Shown in pieces: positions 60,088-64,000 of a stretch of DNA of 64,000 nt (position 1 is the first letter of the stretch; every line of letters starts with the position of its first letter). Below the pieces are notes generated by a model, which made no database searches, had not been told where the DNA came from, and saw nothing but the letters and a program-made list of their open reading frames with translations. The position numbers and the translations under genes are program-made. The stretch lies in assembly GCA_031556375.1 (NCBI GenBank), contig JAVBTA010000007.1:8311-72310 (forward strand), in the 5' to 3' direction. The stretch is from BNXB01 sp031556375 (GTDB lineage Bacteria > Bacteroidota > Bacteroidia > Bacteroidales > Azobacteroidaceae).

Positions 60088-63000
60088 ATGAAAACAATGA
60101 GAATGAATTGTGTTATGTCAAAGAAAATTTCAATTTTAACAACATTGTTATTTGTCTTTTTTTTGAATATTCAAGCTCAAACATTGAGTGAAAGAACAAA
60201 TTTAAAATCAACTTCTACAGAATCGGAAAGCTTATTAAAAGTGATTCCTCCGTCTCCTCAATCGTCTATGTTTGATAAATATACAGATTATCCGGTAAAT
60301 CTATGTAGTGGAATGGTTGAAATGAATATACCTCTCTATGAAATTTCATTGGACGGAATGAAAATTCCGATCCAACTCTCCTATCGTTCATCGGGAGTAA
60401 AATACAGGCAATATGACGGAGATATTGGAGCCGGTTGGGTCTTAAGTCCCGGATACAGGATGACCCGCAGTATCCACGGAAAAGTAGATGAAGCATTTAA
60501 TATGCCGGACAACCTGTTGTATGAGACCGAAAGACGACAGGGAGGACATGCCCGGGACCGCTATTTGGCATGTATGGCCTTTAATATGAGTTCCGAATTG
60601 CTTCCCCTTCCTGAATCTTCCGTTTTTGATTCTGAATATGATCAGTTCCATTATATGCTACCCGGATCCAATGGTCACTTCATAATTACTGATCGACAAA
60701 ATTATGGAGTTGAAATCATAGAAGGCCATCCTCATAAAATCAATTTATTTGATAATTCCATTCCTTATTCCAAGATGATAGAGAAAGCACTGATTAAGGA
60801 TGATAATGGATTTTCCTATTATTTCGGCACCGGATTGGATGGTACCAAAACTTACGAATGTTCCAACCAGGCTCCGACGGCATGGTTATTAAAAGACATT
60901 GTGTCTCCGAAAGGAAAAGCTATCCGTTTTACGTATGCTAGAACCCCAGTCCTTAGAATAAACAGAAATCAGGATTTACTAACTTTTTATGATCCTGTTG
61001 GCCATCACATTAATCCTACCCATCAATGTCAAGTTTCCACAGGAGTATCCCGGAACCCGGATGCATTCTCCTATATGGCCGATATGTGTTTACCTGAAGA
61101 AATAATAACAGAAAAAGAAACTATCCAGTTTGTTCGTTCTGATGTGGATTTTATTAATAAAAAATATTTGCAGTTACAGGAAATCCTGATCCGGGATAAA
61201 AATACAGGAAACCTCATTAAAAAAATTAAATTTCTTCACAGGAAAAATGGCCCACATTGGTTGTTGACAGGAATTGAGATCCAGGAAGGAGGAACAAATA
61301 ACCAGGTTATCCAACGGTATGGGTTTGAGTACCATGAACCCACAGATAACTTCAATGAATATAATTATTACCCCGATCAGTGGGGATATTATCATGTTGG
61401 AGGATCTGGAAATATTAATCACACGGAAGGTAGCTACCATAAGGAATTTGAAACTAACATGTACCATGTGCCTTTTGGACTTCCTCAACCGGTCAAGCCC
61501 AAAATTCAACAGTTCGGAGTTTTACGGGAAAAAAGTCAGAATGCGATATGTCCTGATTATTTCAGCCTGAAAAAAGTCTATTTCCCGACAGGAGGGTGGC
61601 AGGCTTATGAATACGAATCCCATGAGTTCCAGGGGTTGAATGGGAAAACCCCAGGTGGAGGAATACGAGTCAAAAAGATCACTCTCTGGGATGGAAACTC
61701 TACGATGTCTCGGATATTTAAGTATGGCCACAACGAAAATGGCATAGGAATTCCGTCTTTTTTGGTTGATCACAAGTATTTCGCAGATGAACTTGGTTAT
61801 GCTGATTTAGTAACAAATACTTATGAATATATAACAGGCAGGCGTTACTCTACGGATATACTAGGTGATGTTAATATGGATAGCCATTTTTCCTTGTATT
61901 ATCCACAGGTAACAGTTTATGATTATGATGAGAACCAGCAGAAATATAATGGAAAAACGGAAGAATATTATGACCTGCCCCAAAAATATGGTTTTACATT
62001 TGACAGGCCTACTATTGGGGAACCGGATAGAAATTACACTCCCAATGGTAATCATGGTTTATATGTCGATGCCTACAGGGAAGGACTTGTCCCTGTTCTA
62101 TCCTCCCGTATCGTTTATAAGGCTGATGATTCATCCTTGTCTTATCATAGGTTACTGGAAGAACAATTTTTATATAAATCAGTTGAAGAAAAATATTTTG
62201 ATGGATTGAAAGTGATCTTAAAAATCTCTACTAATGTTTTTGAGGACAGAGAATCCCCGTCTTCTTCATCTACAAATCCTTATTATTATATTTCATCCTT
62301 TTTTGAATATTTTCCATACCAAATAATTACAGGAAAAAATGATATAATTGAAAGAAAGATTGAGACTTTGTACTCTACATCTGGAAATATTATCAAAGAA
62401 ACAAATTTTGAATATAATGATCAACAACAATTGACAAAAACAAGTAATAAACAAAGTGATGGTAGTATTATTAGTGAAATCTACAAATATCCTTCTGATT
62501 TTACGGGTATTCAGGTTTATCAGGAAATGGTCAATCGAAATATGTTGAATCCTATTGTTGAAAAGATTCAAAAAAGAAATTTGATTGAGCTAAAAAAGGA
62601 AAAGACAAATTATTCAATTACTTCAGGAATAAATTCATTAATTCTTCCTTTCAGTTTTGAAACCGCATTTCAAGGAGGAAATATAAAAGTTGAAATAATG
62701 TATGATTTATATGATTCCAAAGGAAATATCAGACAGGTAACTGATAAAACCGGACTTTCAACAGTCTTCTTATGGGGTTACAACTATCAATATCCTATTG
62801 CAGAAATAAAAGGAGCAACTTACAATGAGGTCGCAGGCATTCTTAATGAAAATATCATTAATAATTTGGCTGTCAGCATGAACCCAGATATGATTAGTAT
62901 CAGTGCTACATTAAGAGATAAGTTACGGGAGCTTCCTGGATTCAAAGACCGGACAATATTAGTTTCCTGTTATACATATAAACCTCTGGTAGGCATCAGC

Positions 63001-63126
63001 AGAGCTATCGCCCCCCGTGGAGTAATCACCCGTTATGAATACGATGATTTCGGACGATTAATAGAGACCCGGGATCATAATAACAGCCTGATTGAATCTT
63101 ACGAATACCATTATCAAAATCAATAA
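60088..63126 (+). CDS. Exported Rhs-like (YD-repeat) protein without core/toxin end
   Basis: A 1012-residue protein. A signal peptide ends at NIQAQ; the true start may be the first ATG or the one at 60115 (MSKKISILTT). The N-terminal region has an SpvB/Rhs-like opening (YPVNLCSGMVEMNIPLYEIS, GDIGAGWVLSPGYRMTR). YD-type strands follow throughout and the chain ends in RYEYDDFGRLIETRDHNNS plus a short tail. It stops before any RHS core (DPxG) or toxin region. The next gene continues the same kind of architecture. Function unknown; Rhs shells usually enclose a toxin or adhesive domain. Confidence 0.75.
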   Translation: MKTMRMNCVMSKKISILTTLLFVFFLNIQAQTLSERTNLKSTSTESESLLKVIPPSPQSSMFDKYTDYPVNLCSGMVEMNIPLYEISLDGMKIPIQLSYRSSGVKYRQYDGDIGAGWVLSPGYRMTRSIHGKVDEAFNMPDNLLYETERRQGGHARDRYLACMAFNMSSELLPLPESSVFDSEYDQFHYMLPGSNGHFIITDRQNYGVEIIEGHPHKINLFDNSIPYSKMIEKALIKDDNGFSYYFGTGLDGTKTYECSNQAPTAWLLKDIVSPKGKAIRFTYARTPVLRINRNQDLLTFYDPVGHHINPTHQCQVSTGVSRNPDAFSYMADMCLPEEIITEKETIQFVRSDVDFINKKYLQLQEILIRDKNTGNLIKKIKFLHRKNGPHWLLTGIEIQEGGTNNQVIQRYGFEYHEPTDNFNEYNYYPDQWGYYHVGGSGNINHTEGSYHKEFETNMYHVPFGLPQPVKPKIQQFGVLREKSQNAICPDYFSLKKVYFPTGGWQAYEYESHEFQGLNGKTPGGGIRVKKITLWDGNSTMSRIFKYGHNENGIGIPSFLVDHKYFADELGYADLVTNTYEYITGRRYSTDILGDVNMDSHFSLYYPQVTVYDYDENQQKYNGKTEEYYDLPQKYGFTFDRPTIGEPDRNYTPNGNHGLYVDAYREGLVPVLSSRIVYKADDSSLSYHRLLEEQFLYKSVEEKYFDGLKVILKISTNVFEDRESPSSSSTNPYYYISSFFEYFPYQIITGKNDIIERKIETLYSTSGNIIKETNFEYNDQQQLTKTSNKQSDGSIISEIYKYPSDFTGIQVYQEMVNRNMLNPIVEKIQKRNLIELKKEKTNYSITSGINSLILPFSFETAFQGGNIKVEIMYDLYDSKGNIRQVTDKTGLSTVFLWGYNYQYPIAEIKGATYNEVAGILNENIINNLAVSMNPDMISISATLRDKLRELPGFKDRTILVSCYTYKPLVGISRAIAPRGVITRYEYDDFGRLIETRDHNNSLIESYEYHYQNQ

Positions 63127-63140
63127 AACTCAAAAGAATC

Positions 63141-64000
63141 ATGAAACAAATATTTATTATAAACGTTCTGGCAATCCTTTGTGGCTGTCCTCTGCTACTC
63201 AAAGCCCAGAGCTCCGACCACAATTATGTCTTAAAAAAGACAATGAGAGATATATCCGGTTCTAGCAGTATGGATATAATTCAATATTACGATGGCTTAG
63301 GAAGGCCTGTTGAAACGATACAGAAGCAGTTTACTCCAGATGGGAAAGACTTGGTTTCTCATATTGAATATGACAATTTTGGGAGAGAAGCAAAATCCTG
63401 GCTACCGATCAAAGTCGAACAATCTTCAGGTAATTATTATGGGTCATATGGAGCATCCGATTTTTACAAGGATGAATCCGGAAATATCGACGGTTCTCCT
63501 TTTTCTGAAACCATTTATGAACCTTCCCCGCTGAACCGGATAAAAGAACAGTATGGTCCAGGACAGGAATGGAAAAATAATTCCCGGGCAATTAAAACCG
63601 AATATCTGACCAATACCGGGTCTACAACGGCAGAAACTTATTGCGGACGGTATTCCATATCGGGAAATAACCTGGTTAGAAATGGAGCATATAATTCAAA
63701 TGAACTGTATGTCGTCAAAACAACCGATGAAAACAATAATGTTTCCTACGAATTTACCGACAAACTGGGACAGGTAGTCCTTCAACGGCAAATCAACGGG
63801 ACAGATATCAACAAATTCATCGACACCTATTTTGTATACGATGATTTCGGCAATCTATCCTATGTACTGCCGCCATTATGTGCAGACTCCACTGTTTCGG
63901 GGCCCTATACTCCCGAAGACCGGGTCATTAAAGGCTATGCATATCTCTACCGCTATGATGACCGGAATCGTTGTGTTGAGAAACGAATCCCCGGAACCGA
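63141..64000 (+). CDS. DUF6443-type Rhs protein, N-terminal part (cut by window end)
   Basis: Open from the ATG at 63141 to the end of the window, at least 286 codons. A signal peptide ends at LLLKAQS. It is followed by QYYDGLGRPVETIQKQ, the opening typical of DUF6443 Rhs-family proteins of Bacteroidota, and by YD-type segments (IEYDNFGREAKSW, FVYDDFGNLSYVLPP). These proteins normally run past 1000 residues and end in an RHS core plus a variable C-terminal domain. That end lies outside the window. It starts 14 bases after the preceding Rhs-like gene. Confidence 0.82.
   Translation, partial: MKQIFIINVLAILCGCPLLLKAQSSDHNYVLKKTMRDISGSSSMDIIQYYDGLGRPVETIQKQFTPDGKDLVSHIEYDNFGREAKSWLPIKVEQSSGNYYGSYGASDFYKDESGNIDGSPFSETIYEPSPLNRIKEQYGPGQEWKNNSRAIKTEYLTNTGSTTAETYCGRYSISGNNLVRNGAYNSNELYVVKTTDENNNVSYEFTDKLGQVVLQRQINGTDINKFIDTYFVYDDFGNLSYVLPPLCADSTVSGPYTPEDRVIKGYAYLYRYDDRNRCVEKRIPGT

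Noticed and set aside
1..64000. tRNA or rRNA genes
   Set aside because: No cloverleaf, tRNA T-arm motif or rRNA-like sequence was noticed in any spacer; spacers are short and mostly explained by promoters, terminators or the riboswitch.

Overview
The window is chromosomal DNA of a member of the Bacteroidales (phylum Bacteroidota). The evidence is SusC/SusD pairs with an ECF sigma/FecR switch, a lipidated TamA-type protein (TamL), an S46 dipeptidyl-peptidase, a type IX secretion (T9SS) C-terminal signal, and promoters of the TTTG-N19-21-TAnnTTTG type. Overall composition is AT-rich. I cannot fix the genus from the sequence; the T9SS signal only suggests a T9SS-bearing lineage. No rRNA, tRNA, CRISPR array or insertion sequence was found.

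Layout. 1-4.1 kb (+): purB tail, an RluB-type pseudouridine synthase with a long Gly/Tyr/Arg/Gln-rich repeat region, asnS and a PfkB-type kinase, closed by a two-way terminator. 4.2-6.8 kb (-): kdsA, a NUDIX hydrolase and an MFS transporter. 7.0-16.1 kb (+): speA, an Rpn-type nuclease, xth with a histidine kinase, then yceD-rpmF-fabH-era-der. 16.2-20.8 kb (-): a vitamin B12 uptake operon btuB-btuG-btuF under a cobalamin riboswitch. 20.8-22.8 kb (-): a Nif3-like protein and a coiled-coil zinc-ribbon protein.

23-27.6 kb (+): a TonB-dependent receptor with a partner lipoprotein. 27.7-37.8 kb (+): an ECF sigma factor, FecR anti-sigma factor, SusC with STN domain, SusD and an exported tandem FAD oxidoreductase. 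Composition changes abruptly inside susC, near 30.1 kb. 37.9-43.2 kb (-): exported proteins of unknown role, including two adjacent DUF3857/transglutaminase-like paralogues, one of which has lost its catalytic residues. 43.3-45.6 kb (-): maeB. 45.7-51.4 kb (-): an envelope operon of an M23 peptidase, dxr, rseP and tamL. 51.4-58.2 kb (-): a DPP7-type peptidase, then a flippase, ruvB, upp and a polysaccharide-deacetylase-like gene.

58.2-64 kb (+): an accessory locus. It begins with a 5'-truncated LuxR-type regulator remnant, followed by a promoter region with four TTGYAACA motifs, a T9SS-sorted protein, a 1012-residue Rhs-like (YD-repeat) exported protein, and a second Rhs-family protein that runs off the window. 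Housekeeping genes dominate up to 16 kb and from 43 to 58 kb. The regions most worth following are 27.7-37.8 kb and 58.2-64 kb.
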